Assembly: GCA_037039685.1 (NCBI GenBank)
Contig: JAWNGF010000008.1
Span: 124,001-188,000 of the forward strand
Source: Ceratobasidium sp. AG-K
Taxonomy: Eukaryota; Basidiomycota; Agaricomycetes; Cantharellales; Ceratobasidiaceae
Length of the DNA stretch: 64,000 bases
Reading direction: 5' to 3'
Part shown: positions 54,721 through 64,000 of the stretch, one piece after another
Layout: the number at the start of each line of letters is the position of its first letter
How positions within the stretch are numbered: position 1 is the stretch's first letter
The notes under the pieces: model-generated
Told to the model about the DNA's origin: nothing
The model's database searches: none
What the model saw: the letters and a program-made list of their open reading frames with translations, nothing else
Translations under genes and position numbers: made by a program

Positions 54721-56105
54721 ATCTCACTCGATCACACTCTAGGTCTGGGTCTTAGTATATGTTCACATATCAATAAATTCTTCACGGTATTGGCTTCCTG
54801 TTACATTCTGATGTATACAGGACCTTTGTCACTGGTACCTCCTCATGAGCTTATCCATTCCCCGATGAGATTTTAAGACCTTACTGATCGTCTTACTTCA
54901 AGGGAGGATGAAGCCCCGAGAATTACAAGTCCTATTTGGCTTTATTGCAGGGATTTAGTCCCCCCATGCTCCCTTGAGCCCAACCTGAATTGATTTTGAG
55001 TATTTGGCTCAGCAACACTGTCCTCAACTTCATCGGCTGTGCCGTCAGAAATTCTCAGCCAAAGTCAAAGTGCACTTGAGCTTGGGCTTTTTTTTTCGAG
55101 CTTGCATATTTTGAAAGATTACTTATCCGTGTAGTACCTGCCAGCGTGTTTGGAACCACAATCATACCTATCCCTCAAATCCAAAATCCGAGTCACAGTC
55201 AAAGCATAGGACTGAACGCATAATCTATACAACTGGATCCTCGAGACTTTATTTGCATTATTGCCACATCATCTCAACCTCAGTGTTTATCCAGTCTTGG
55301 GTCAGCCTTGGTATGGTTAACTCACATCGAGTTAGGTTCGGCGGCATACCCCAGCGGAGCACGCAGTCAGGGTTGACTCGATAAATCAAAGCACAGGACA
55401 ACGATTCATGGCCGAGAAGGAGGATCGTCGGAACGGATGCCTCACGAAGAGCTTATATTGTTCTATCAAGGTCGTCTCGCTTGGGCTTTTTGGATAGGTT
55501 ACTTTCAAACCGGTAATCGGCCGAAGCTATCAGACGTTTCATGAGCCACACTAGCCCCATACCTCCCGATACACAAGACACGTACGATTTGAACATAATG
55601 ATCCGTCGCCATACGCGTACGCACAATGCATATTGTCTTATTATTTTGAAGCGCCATCGATGCGATAAATGGGATAAGATCCGAAAATTCGGACATTTCG
55701 ATATAATGTCGGCCCCACGGAAGTTTTGGCTGAGCCCATGCGAGCGTGTGGATATTGGGCGAGCTGTGCCTGGTACCAGCTTGAAAGGACGCCCAATAGT
55801 AATATGAGTACACTTACAATCCAGGATTGACCTTGGTGTCGAGTCGCTTTTCAACAGAACCGCCAGTTTCATGCGACCAGAAGGTGAATCCGGTTATGCT
55901 GCCAAACGGAGCAGGGACAGAAATACGAGACGTTCCGTTTTCCTTGGGCAAATGTGGGGTCGAAGTACTAGTACCAGGCAGATATCAGCAAGAATCAATC
56001 TCAGATTCAGGACACCTGACTTACACCGCAGGTTCAACCTCAGTCAGAGGCGACCCAACTCCACTACTCACAAGTTAACTTGGACCCAATTCACACAAAA
56101 CCGAC
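54721..56105. other. No firm gene; one minus-strand frame
   Basis: The longest frame is 55453-55872 on the minus strand (139 codons; ILDCKCTHITIGRPFKLVPG, TYVSCVSGGMGLVWLMK-like). No domain or convincing splice sites. The rest shows mixed short frames. It includes the 3' flank of the minus-strand gene ending at 56106. Confidence 0.3.
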
Positions 56106-57360
56106 TCATGACGCATCACCCAAGTCCCTCTCATTCCCATCCCTGGCGGAAGACCCAGCAAGAGCGAATCGAAGCTGGGAAACGCTCATCGGACCACAAC
56201 ACGGAGCCGCAGAACCGAACTCCCGAACGCCAGTATCCTTGAGGACAAAATCGTCGTATTCGTATTCGGCTACATATGAATTCAGTACCAGCCACAAGTA
56301 CGCCGATTCGACTCACGGTCAGAGGGCAATGAGACTTCAGACAACGAGCCAGTGTCGTCTGGCTGAACCTTGTCACCCAGCGCTGGCTCCGTTTCTGGGA
56401 CCAATGAAGTGTCCATAACCGTGATATTAGGAGCTCCACCGGTACGGGATGTGATTTGAGCCACATCCACCATCACTCGAGCAGCAGTAGCCAACGCCCC
56501 GGCCGCAGTGGCCAAAGTAACCGCGGCTCGGGCAAACTGCTCCAAACCTTCCAAACCAACCGAATCTTCCTCAATAAGAGACTCTATTCTCATGATGGAC
56601 AAATCCAAGTGTGTAGAGCGTTGGATAAGTACAGACGGCGGTGTACAAGCCAAGTGGCGACAAATATTCGAGTGGCGGGGTAGATTACGTAAGCAGTCCA
56701 CCACCCTCGTTTTGGACAAGGTACTGAACGTATCATCCGTCCTCCGGGGACACGTTCTCGGGCAGAGTATCAGGGGTCTCCATCTCGCTCGCTTCAGGAA
56801 TCCGTGTCGGGACGGCGAGGTGCTTTTGGTCGAGGTACTAGTACATCCACATCCAGACGAGTCGCGGTGACTGGAATGCCGCAATCGTAAGGGGAAGTCC
56901 AGCCCCAGGACAAGACAAGTAAATGAGACATTTGCGCGGAATAGGGGCCAATCTACGTCCGCAGTTTAGCTCCAAGCGTGATAGTCTGCGAGCCGTCGAG
57001 GTACGGCGAGTGCTTGGACAGGATTGGACGTCGAGTGTAGGATGGTTTCACGGGCACCAGCTCAATGTCGCAGGACCGTTTAGCCAAGACAGACACGAGC
57101 GGACAGAGTCGTGGATCGTCGGGGTACCAGACGAGTAAACTACCGAGCTCCAATACTAGAACCACAGCGCAGCAATCCATCAGAGCACATGCGTCAACAA
57201 AAGGATCAAGTAAACGACCAAGACGGAATGAGGAATACGGCACACTTTCGTACCAGTCGAGCTCGTCATACACATACCGCCCAATGACGCATCACAGTCG
57301 AGCCGGACAGCGGGCAAATTTCGCTCCAGATGTCATCGACGTCATGATCAACGGTACCTG
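56106..57360 (-). CDS. Hypothetical multi-exon host gene
   Basis: The last two exons are clear. The exon ending at 56317 (SLIEEDSVGLEGLEQFARAA, VTLATAAGALATAARVMVDV, ...SEVSLPSD) is followed by a 47-nt intron with donor GTGAGT and acceptor TAG (56316-56270). Exon 56269-56106 (EYEYDDFVLKDTGVREFGSA, LRFALAGSSARDGNERDLGD) splices in phase to TGA at 56106. Upstream, VDHDVDDIWSEICPLSGSTV (about 57350-57290) precedes a GTATGT donor, and LELGSLLVWYPDDPRLCPLV and SKHSPYLDGSQTITLGAK (57160-56953) look coding. An Ala/Val-rich helix is the only structural hint. The exon chain between 56600 and 56950 is not resolved, with a possible TGA in the 56730-56750 region. No known domain. Confidence 0.45.
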
Positions 57361-57844
57361 ATCGCGCTCCCGAGGATCCGCGGCCGAGTTGGCACAACAC
57401 GGGACCAAAAAAACATGCGGGAGAAATTTACACATCGGTGGCTGCAAACCGACTTGCATTTCATCGTGCACCGAATTTGTGGCACATGTGTTTTCTGGCC
57501 TGGACATGTTTACTGCGCGAATCCCCCGCACGCCACGGGTGTGAACTACATGTGTATAACCTACGACTAGACAAGACCGTAAAGTAAGATGACACCCGCC
57601 AGACGCGTCCAGGTCAACAGCAGAGTGTAAAAAAAGGCGAGGAGACGGGCGGAGAGAGCACAGCTCCAGCTCGACGCGATGTCTACCTCGAGCCCAAGAA
57701 AACGAAGACAGACATTGAGAGGAGACGACAGGAGGAGGGAAAACGGTTAAGGATAGTGCATCGCCAGACCAGCAGAAAACGTTCAGAACACAACGTCCTT
57801 GCAAACTAAAACGGAGACACAACCATCGGCCATTGTTCCATCGA

Positions 57845-58543
57845 CTAGAGCCGACACCATCCGTCTGTCTCCATCTCGACAATATCGCACTCTTCGACGT
57901 CAACCTCGATCGGTGCGGGCTGGACACTGAGCGGCACCCACTCGTCGTTGGACGTCGGGAACCGCACCGGAGCCTCGACCATTACAGGAGGCAACAGCTG
58001 CGGCCTCGATACGCCGCCCGGACACTCTTTTCCGGCCGACAACTTCCGCACTCTCTCCACCGCCTCGACGCATTCGGCTTGTGCAACCGCTCGTCTGGCG
58101 CCAAGAGAAACAACAGCAGCACCATGCGGCGTTTTCGCAAAGTGTGCTTTCACCGCTTTACGTGCAAGCGGCTCAGGCGGTAAGCGCCCTCGTCGTTGGC
58201 GAGGGATCGGGCATTCGGCGGGTTTCCAATACGGAGCGAGCGGCGACGGTCGGCGGGTACGTGTGGTCGAAGGAGCGGGCGCAGCGGTGGGCGCTGGCTT
58301 GGGTTTCGGAGGCGAGGAAGGTGTGGATACCGTCCTCGCAACCAGTCGTTTTTGTCTAGGCGCAGACGACGAAGATGTAGAGGGGAGTGTTGACGTGCCC
58401 CACTGGTCCGTGCACGACTCGTCGTCGGTCGGAAATGGCACGGCTGTCACCGTTAGGTTGACGCTCTTTGGGGCAAGGGGGGTTGCGGTTCGGGGGACAC
58501 GAGGAGGACCATACGACTGGCGTGGGCGTTTCGCATCTACCAT
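57845..58543 (-). CDS. Hypothetical protein, Pro/Arg/Ser-rich, single exon
   Basis: 232 codons without intron, from ATG 58543 (MVDAKRPRQSYGPPRVPRTA) to TGA or TAG at 57845. An in-frame TAG lies 15 nt before the ATG, which supports this start unless an upstream exon exists. The N-terminal half is low-complexity (SSPPKPKPAPTAAPAPST); the middle is basic (RQRRGRLPPEPLARKAVKAH); then a helical segment (ARRAVAQAECVEAVERVRKL); the acidic end reads EVDVEECDIVEMETDG. Basic runs suggest a nuclear protein, by inference only. The region is GC-rich and codon use is strongly C/G-ending, unlike the transposons nearby. No family recognised. A second open frame (58742 to 58356, minus) overlaps its start. Confidence 0.55.
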   Translation of the reverse strand: MVDAKRPRQSYGPPRVPRTATPLAPKSVNLTVTAVPFPTDDESCTDQWGTSTLPSTSSSSAPRQKRLVARTVSTPSSPPKPKPAPTAAPAPSTTRTRRPSPLAPYWKPAECPIPRQRRGRLPPEPLARKAVKAHFAKTPHGAAVVSLGARRAVAQAECVEAVERVRKLSAGKECPGGVSRPQLLPPVMVEAPVRFPTSNDEWVPLSVQPAPIEVDVEECDIVEMETDGWCRL

Positions 58544-58559
58544 TTCGATTAGCCTCTAT

Positions 58560-59596
58560 TGATCCATTCAGTATCTGCTCACCTGGCTCTTCACCGCGCG
58601 CAAGGGGGTCCAGAGGGCGAGCACGAGGTGGTGCACGCACAGAAAACGACAGGGTGCGTGTGCGAGTGGGAATCTGGACCATTGTGCGCGGTTTGCGAGT
58701 GTGGTGTGGTGGAGTGGGCTGCGCCCGGAGATCAGTCAACAAAAGTGGTGGAGGGCAAGGAACGTCGTGGTCAGAACGAGCTCACATATCGCCTCGAGGC
58801 CGCCACATCACGTCAGCTTTATGTAAGCCTCCTCATTGCCAACTGGCTACCGTCGCATGCAACCTAAATTTGAGGTAACCAATACAGTGATGGGCGTAAG
58901 TATTCGGAGACTGCAGTTACTATCGTGATGTATAGCCTCGTAGAAACAATTTACCTAAGTTATACTTGAGTGTGAAGCATGCTTGCTGTCGGCCTGGTCA
59001 CCAAAAAAGTCGCCGGACCCCAGAACGGGCATAGCGGCGCACATATCACACGCTCAAAAACAATACAGTCCGAGCGCCATCACCGCAGCGCAGCACTTAT
59101 CCATCGATGGTCAGCTATCACATCTACCGTGACTGATGTTATCCCGACGCTAACGGTTCTTTGAATGACTTTTGTGTGCTTATTTTGTGCTTCGGTGGCG
59201 CGACTTGCAGATCAACCAACCTTTGTTGTGCGATCGTCGGGCTATCCGTGTCAGATGTAGGGGCCTAGACCACAAAATATCATATCCCAGACTGCTCCAT
59301 CTTTCGTCCCTTAGTCAATGATTGTGTGCATTTAGGCTTTTTTGAGATGCTCGAGTCAAGCTGGTGTTTCCAAAGCGACCTTTGCCTATTCCCCCTCGCA
59401 TGAACAAATACGTTGATTTAGCATATGCCCATACGGATACATAAACACATATTTCAGTTCCTACCGGAGGCATATCCCCATCCGATCCGTTGTCGTTACT
59501 CCACCCGTCGTGTGCCCCCGTCCGTGATTCGCCCTATTCGGATATTCGGTCTTGTCGTACGCGAACATACATTTATTAGCCCAGACCTATCATACC
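58560..59596. other. Intergenic between two minus-strand genes
   Basis: Contains the upstream region of the 57845-58543 gene and the 3' flank of the gene ending at 59597. Short frames only; no RNA gene or terminal repeat seen. Confidence 0.4.
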
Positions 59597-60963
59597 TCAC
59601 GATCGATAGGACCATGAGGCTGAGAACGAGCTACGACTGTCGAATTCCAAAATAGTTGAGCAATCGGAATTAGTTGTCGTTTCATCGTCCTCGCTTTCGT
59701 TGACCCAGTCTGAAGTCTAACCGTTGTAGTCAGTAAACTGGCCTTACACATCAGCCCGAGTTTTATTTGCACAACGACTCTACGTGGCATGAGAAACAGA
59801 CTGAAAAGCCGACTCACAAGGCTCTGAAAATCAGCTGACTCCGAGAATGTACTCCGGCTGTCGGACACTGGTGGGAGTAGGTATCCGATCTGGGTCGATT
59901 CATTGGTCTCGCTTTCGCTGCCCCGATCTGCAGTCTAGTCTTCATGGTCAGCAAAAGGATCTTGCACGTCAATCTGACTTTCACTTCTGGAACGACTCTA
60001 CGTGGCTTGACAAATGGATCAACTGGCGGACTTACAAGCGTCTGTGGATCACGGACAGGTGTCTCTACCCAGGAAGGCGCAACCCTTTCTTTGCGCACCA
60101 CAACGGTGGACCTCGGGGGCCGTCGCTCCCATTCCTTTTGTTCCGCATGCCAATATTAGTCCGTGTATTGGGCACTTTAGTAGTGTGGTTGCACTCACTT
60201 CTTTTATAGTTTCGATCTTTAACTTGGCCTCCGATATCCTCTTGGAAGCATGCTCGCATGTGTCACTGACTTGCGACTCTGCTGGAGTATAGCGATACCA
60301 GCGATACCAGCGATACCTTCCCCTTCCCCTCTCCAAGGATTTGTCCCGAATGGCGGTGGGGTACAGCTCGCACAGGCTATCCCAGATTAGCCCAGCAAAG
60401 AAATAACAATTTGAACTGATAACCTGGAACTCTGGGTACTTAGAAGAGACAACATCTGCCAACGCGACCAACTCGTACAAATACAGCGGTTTTTCCGAAT
60501 GGAATTGAAGGTGTTCGATGAGCCTGTGCTGATGGAGTTTGCAATCCCTGAGCAGCTTCACTACGTCCCCGTCGTGAGAGACCCTGAAAGTGTCGGCTGC
60601 TTCCCCCCCCTGGAAAAACGTTTGAACGCGCCTAAGCCCTTCCCGGTTGCGGATAGATGCGTTAACCATATTGCGATCAAGTACTAGATAGTTGATGAGG
60701 CCCTTTTCGCCTTCTTCCTCGTCGCGTCCGTCTTCAACTTCCATGAGAATAAACTCATGCTCTGTTGAGTCGGTCTGCTTGCCATACCAAGCAGCTTTCA
60801 CAGTAATCAACTCCGCACCAGTCAGGGGATTATAGCTCTCAACGAGCGCGATATATAGCTGCTCTGTTGAGTGGCTATAAGGACTCCCAACCCCGCGAGA
60901 CGCCGATGGGGTGCTATCGACACCTTGGAGGACGCCTTGTGCAGGGCGCTTTTTACGAGGCAT
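59597..60963 (-). CDS. Uncharacterised WYGKQT-family protein A, four exons
   Basis: Exons 60963-60199, 60134-60036, 59934-59818 and 59716-59597, all joined in phase 0 at GT-AG sites, give 366 codons. Residues about 55-75 read VKAAWYGKQTDSTEHEFILM, then LINYLVLDRN, DTFRVSHDGDVVKLLRDC, PLYLYELVALADVVSSKYPE and SNCYFFAGLIWDSLCELYP. Protein B at 62742-63732 shares all of these, so this is a local paralog pair. A triple 9-bp repeat (AGCGATACC) encodes YRWYRWYR near residue 225. Exons 3 and 4 encode related acidic ends (TADRGSESETNEST...DSRSTFS; TSDWVNESEDDETT...DSRSSFS) and are preceded by introns of equal length (101 nt), showing a tandem exon-intron duplication. No signal peptide or membrane segment. 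Function unknown; the family seems fungal. Start chosen at the first ATG before the conserved part. Confidence 0.7.
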
Positions 60964-61028
60964 GCCGACCTAAAACTACGTCAATGGAGGCCATATGAGC
61001 ACCGTAACCAAACGCGGTTCCAAGTACC

Positions 61029-61490
61029 TCACCAAGTCCTGGAAATTAGGAAAGGGGGATATAACGCCTCACAAAGATGGCAAAAGTCAAGGCTGAAATA
61101 TATTTCAGCCTTGCACAGCTCTACCGCGATACGGCGCCAATCTCCAGGAGGCATCGCGTGTAAGTAGAAGCCGAGCTCGAGGAGGCCTGCATGAGACCCC
61201 CCTGGAGGCTGTGGCAGAACCTGTGCATAAATGAGTGAAATTACTGTTCTTCGCATGACGACGGAGTTCGTTGGCTGGCTTAGGAATTGCTCAATTAATT
61301 CTCTGGGCCGCCCGCTCAAATTGGTTTCTACTAGAGTACGGTCCGTATTAAAGCACAGCCCAATGAACAGGTAACGAAGGGTCAAGCTCTGAGGTCGGTC
61401 GCTATGTACACATCGTATGCAATCAACGAACAGAGAACCGATCACTCCCTTCGAAAATTTCCAGACAACTATGGGAACATTCCATAACAC
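61029..61490 (-). CDS. Hypothetical protein or exon upstream of gene A
   Basis: 153 open codons on the minus strand ending 66 nt before gene A. The sequence looks protein-like (LRYLFIGLCFNTDRTLVETN, GRPRELIEQFLSQPTNSVVM, LLELGFYLHAMPPGDWRRIA, AEIYFSLDFCHLCEALYPPF). It may be the last exon of a gene that begins near 61.9 kb, since the region 61990-61585 is also open. No domain recognised. The ATG at 61490 is a guess. Confidence 0.4.
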   Translation of the reverse strand: MLWNVPIVVWKFSKGVIGSLFVDCIRCVHSDRPQSLTLRYLFIGLCFNTDRTLVETNLSGRPRELIEQFLSQPTNSVVMRRTVISLIYAQVLPQPPGGSHAGLLELGFYLHAMPPGDWRRIAVELCKAEIYFSLDFCHLCEALYPPFLISRTW

Positions 61491-61584
61491 GACGATTCAA
61501 CTTCAAGTTGCGCGTTCGTAATGAGAATAGATTTCACCATCGTTACATACAAAGGTCTAGGGACAGTATAGTCGCGCTGCAGCT

Positions 61585-61990
61585 AATAAAAATACTGAAC
61601 ACCATTGAGCACCAGCGCTGAGTCTTGACGAGTCTGGGGCGGGTCGATCACCAATACCGCCGGCACCAACAATACTTCCGAGCTAGGTTGCGCATAGATT
61701 CGTGGGAAAGTGCCCTGAATGATGGCGGTGTTGTACGGTTGTACTCTACAACAGTCACCCCAACCACGATCGCGTTGGAGCTCCAGCAAAGCTGCCAACT
61801 CCGTGGGACTTGTCGGCAGTACCCAATTGCTGAGGAGGTGCAGGACGAGGTCGCATGGAATTCAATCGTCGTCCTCCGTCTCCTCGGAGAAGGACACTAG
61901 CAAGGTATGGACCTGCCAATCCAGCTGAGCAAAATACGAAATGATATCGGCAGGAGAGTACCCCGACGTATATCGGCGCTCCTCCTGCCC
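61585..61990 (-). pseudogene. Open region with in-frame TGA, function unknown
   Basis: Minus-strand frame reading SPADIISYFAQLDWQVHTLL, SFSEETEDDD, a TGA near 61876, then IPCDLVLHLLSNWVLPTSPT, LAALLELQRDRGWGDCCRVQ, YNTAIIQGTFPRIYAQPSSE and ending NGVQYFY at 61583. The helical, non-repetitive sequence on both sides of the stop suggests one former exon. It could belong with 61029-61490. No intron that would remove the TGA was found. Confidence 0.35.
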
Positions 61991-62741
61991 CTGACCGTTA
62001 GGAATCTTACTTCACTCCGTTGTGGGTTCCATCTACTGTAGGCTCACCTACTGCTTTCCTCGTCTCGCGCTCGTGCTTGTGTTGCCGTGTCTCTCGCCCC
62101 ACCCGCTTTCCCGGATTTGCCTTATACGGCTCCGCTCCACTCCCCGTCTGCTCCGTCACACCATAGTGCCATGCATCGAAACTATGTTGATTAGAAATAA
62201 AATAATGAACGAATGAAAACGATGGGCTTTGCGGCCGGATGACGGGGCGGAATGGAGTAGCGGCGCCCGCCACCAGCCTGAATTGACGAGGGAGATATCA
62301 AGGTTGGCATCTGTGACAGTCCTCCTAGTCGCATTGATCCATCACGTCGGATAACTTGCACCTCCTTCGATCGGTCCTTCTATGTCGTCCTACGCTGAGC
62401 GACCGCCAAAGTAATGCAGCGGATGGCTCACCAGCAACTGGCGATACGAATGGGGAAGCAAACGCTCGCAGTAGCCACTTGGGGCACGATAATCCGCTCG
62501 CACAGACAGTCCTTGTAAACATCCTTGCCCCATTGAAGAGCCCATGAACACCCGTAATAATCTCCGCAAGTAGCCACCGCGTCGCAGCCCCAGTGTACTA
62601 AAAATACTCACAACTTGGCCGGGAGGGTCGATCCTGTAACCTGCTTTTATTCAAGGAGATATCGGGCGAGTGACCTCCCTTCCTTGCTCCGCCGGAAGTC
62701 GCTGATAGATAATCGTGCTGAACTATGACGGAGGCATTCAT
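61991..62741. other. No gene recognised
   Basis: Region between the open stretch near 61.9 kb and the 3' end of gene B. Short frames on both strands (up to 88 codons at 62273-62007, minus) without domains. Possible promoter for the upstream-lying minus-strand exons. Confidence 0.35.
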
Positions 62742-63732
62742 TCAAAGAAAATTTTGCACACTATTTAATTCATACACAAGGTCCCACAACCAGTGACTGA
62801 CTCCATGGCCTAAGCTAGGATGGAAGCTGGAGCTACAATGAGAAACTCGCGACTGTTTGAGGCGGAGGATTTTGTCAAGTGAGATGCTTTCCACTTATTA
62901 AACCGGCGTACGAAGGACCCAACCACCCTTAAGGCATGCCACTCTTTAGTAGTTGAATCCATACCAGCTGGTGTACACGAGAACTGGTAGGTTGCAATGC
63001 AATTATTAGCCAGCATTCGGATTGTTGAAAAATACTTACTCCCGGGAGATTTAGCTTGGACTTGGCTAGTTTATATGAACTCTCTACTTGTGAACCGTCC
63101 ACAGAATACTGCCAGCAGCTATATTTCCCCCTTTCGTTCCTTGGATGTTCGGTTAAAGTCGCGGCAGGATACAATCGGCGCAAGCAATCCCAGAATAGTC
63201 CAGTAAAGAAGAAGCAACTCCAGCGACTCGTGTGATATCGTGGATGCCGGGTAGATATGACGTGCGCCAATACGACTAATTGATACAGATACAGTGGGTC
63301 GTCAGAGGAGAACTCAAGTCGTGCGAGCAACCTGTGAGGATTCAGGTTGCAATCTTCCAATAAACGGTCTACATGCCCGTCACGGGAGATCCGGAAAGTA
63401 TCGGTCGCTTGCCCTCCTCTAACAAAAACACTAAGCTTCTGATGTATGTTCGTCAAGGTGGCTAGCTTGCTGAGCGGATTACGGTCAAGTACCAGGTAAT
63501 TCAATCGCGCCCCAGTGTTAGCTTCCTCATCGATTTGAATGAGAATAAATTCGTGCTCGGTTGAATTGGTTTGTTTGCCATACCAAACGGACTTTACGAC
63601 AAACGGCTCGGGAGGACCTTGAAGTGCGTAATTGGCGCGAAGCTCAACAAGTAAATGTTCTATCGAGTAGGTGTAGGGACCCAGGTGATCTGAGGTTTCG
63701 GACGCACTGGTCGAAGACATATTATCCCCCAA
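62742..63732 (-). CDS. Uncharacterised WYGKQT-family protein B, three exons
   Basis: Exons 63732-63040, 62983-62927 and 62852-62742, joined in phase 0 at GTAAGT/CAG and GTGGTT/CAG sites, give 286 codons. Shared with protein A: VKSVWYGKQTNSTEHEFILI, LNYLVLDRN, DTFRISRDGHVDRLLEDC, PLYLYQLVVLAHVISTRHP and a Cys-Phe-Phe-Thr-Gly-Leu-Phe-Trp-Asp segment matching NCYFFAGLIWD. The conserved core ends at the first intron in both. The 3' exons differ; the acidic duplicated exons of A are absent. If a different acceptor were used, the last exon would end at TAG 62810 instead. No signal peptide or known domain. The start is the first ATG (MGDNMSSTSASETSDHLG). Confidence 0.68.
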
Positions 63733-64000
63733 CTAGAAAGATAGGTAAAATCAAGTTTAATGAGTGCTTCGAGAACGTACGCCAATAGCTCTGCGTGTTT
63801 GAAGGTAGAAGAGGAAGGGTGGGATACCCAACTCACGTGCTAATACGTCTCGGATAAAGGTGTCCGGGCCGCGGTACAGGCGCCTATCGCTATTCAGATG
63901 GACCTACGTTATCCTCTGCTATGGGAACCAAGTGGTGGGTGGTAGTAATGTTATGCAGCCTTCCTTGGAGATACCGTCCTGTGCCACTTGGCGCACTCGA
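63733..64000. other. Upstream region of gene B, nothing else recognised
   Basis: Likely promoter of the minus-strand gene B. No TATA box is certain. The window ends before another gene appears. Confidence 0.4.

Noticed and set aside
57292..57927. 211-codon minus-strand frame
   Set aside because: It overlaps the end of the 57845 gene in another frame, and its downstream part conflicts with the better peptide VDHDVDDIWSEICPLSG; probably chance.
57948..58562. 204-codon plus-strand frame
   Set aside because: Antisense to the 57845-58543 gene in GC-rich DNA where stops are rare; Gly/Ser/Arg-rich with no domain.

Overview
The window looks like nuclear DNA of an agaricomycete fungus, most likely Rhizoctonia/Ceratobasidium-like (Cantharellales). 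This is inferred from Plavaka transposases, a DUF6532-like gene, 45-65 nt introns, Tf1/sushi-type chromodomain Ty3 elements and Ty1/copia elements. No rRNA, tRNA, CRISPR or prokaryotic operon is visible. About 70 percent is mobile DNA, much of it nested; host genes are credible only at the right edge (about 54-64 kb).

Left part (1-15.4 kb): a 238-bp MITE (139-376); a broken Plavaka gene on the minus strand (1206-3971); a plus-strand multi-exon gene of DUF6532 type (4931-8740) split by a 1-kb TIR element (6980-7969); AT-rich DNA; a hypothetical plus-strand gene (about 10.5-11.5 kb); a 98-nt near-perfect palindrome; then the 5' half of a decayed Ty3 element, called Gypsy-4 here (11795-15450).

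Nest 1 (15.45-33.74 kb): Copia-1 (minus) sits in the reverse transcriptase of Gypsy-4. Copia-2 (plus, 20595-32945) sits in the gag of Copia-1. Gypsy-1 (plus, 25295-32225; identical 405-bp LTRs, TSD AAGCC) sits in the RNase H of Copia-2. Removing each insertion restores the reading frame of the one below.

Middle (33.74-42.65 kb): a probable hAT transposon (33741-40575) with an 18-exon BED/hAT transposase carrying lesions and, in its left end, a solo LTR (33998-34454, TSD CCCTG). Then come the 3' end of Gypsy-3 and a 5' remnant of Copia-3.

Nest 2 (42.65-52.03 kb): a second Plavaka gene (minus) is split by an LTR (TSD CAGTG), itself split by the complete 7.9-kb Gypsy-2 (43623-51551, TSD CTTGG). 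Gypsy-2 carries gag, pol with chromodomain, and an extra 379-codon ORF3.

Right part (52-64 kb): a second MITE copy, a gene fragment resembling the 5 kb gene, and a run of minus-strand genes of unknown function. These include two paralogs (59597-60963 and 62742-63732) sharing a WYGKQT(D/N)STEHEFIL motif, one with a tandemly duplicated 3' exon.

The most notable signals are: (i) three different Ty3 elements each have a 12-nt primer-binding site exactly complementary to their own predicted RNA 5' end, with covariation, implying Tf1-like self-priming; (ii) the 1456-nt leader of Gypsy-1 has no ATG at all, yet holds long open frames with coiled-coil character; (iii) a conserved GGGAAAA -1 frameshift site joins gag and pol; (iv) ORF3 of Gypsy-2 has host-like codon use; (v) the stops in the older copies are mostly C-to-T changes.
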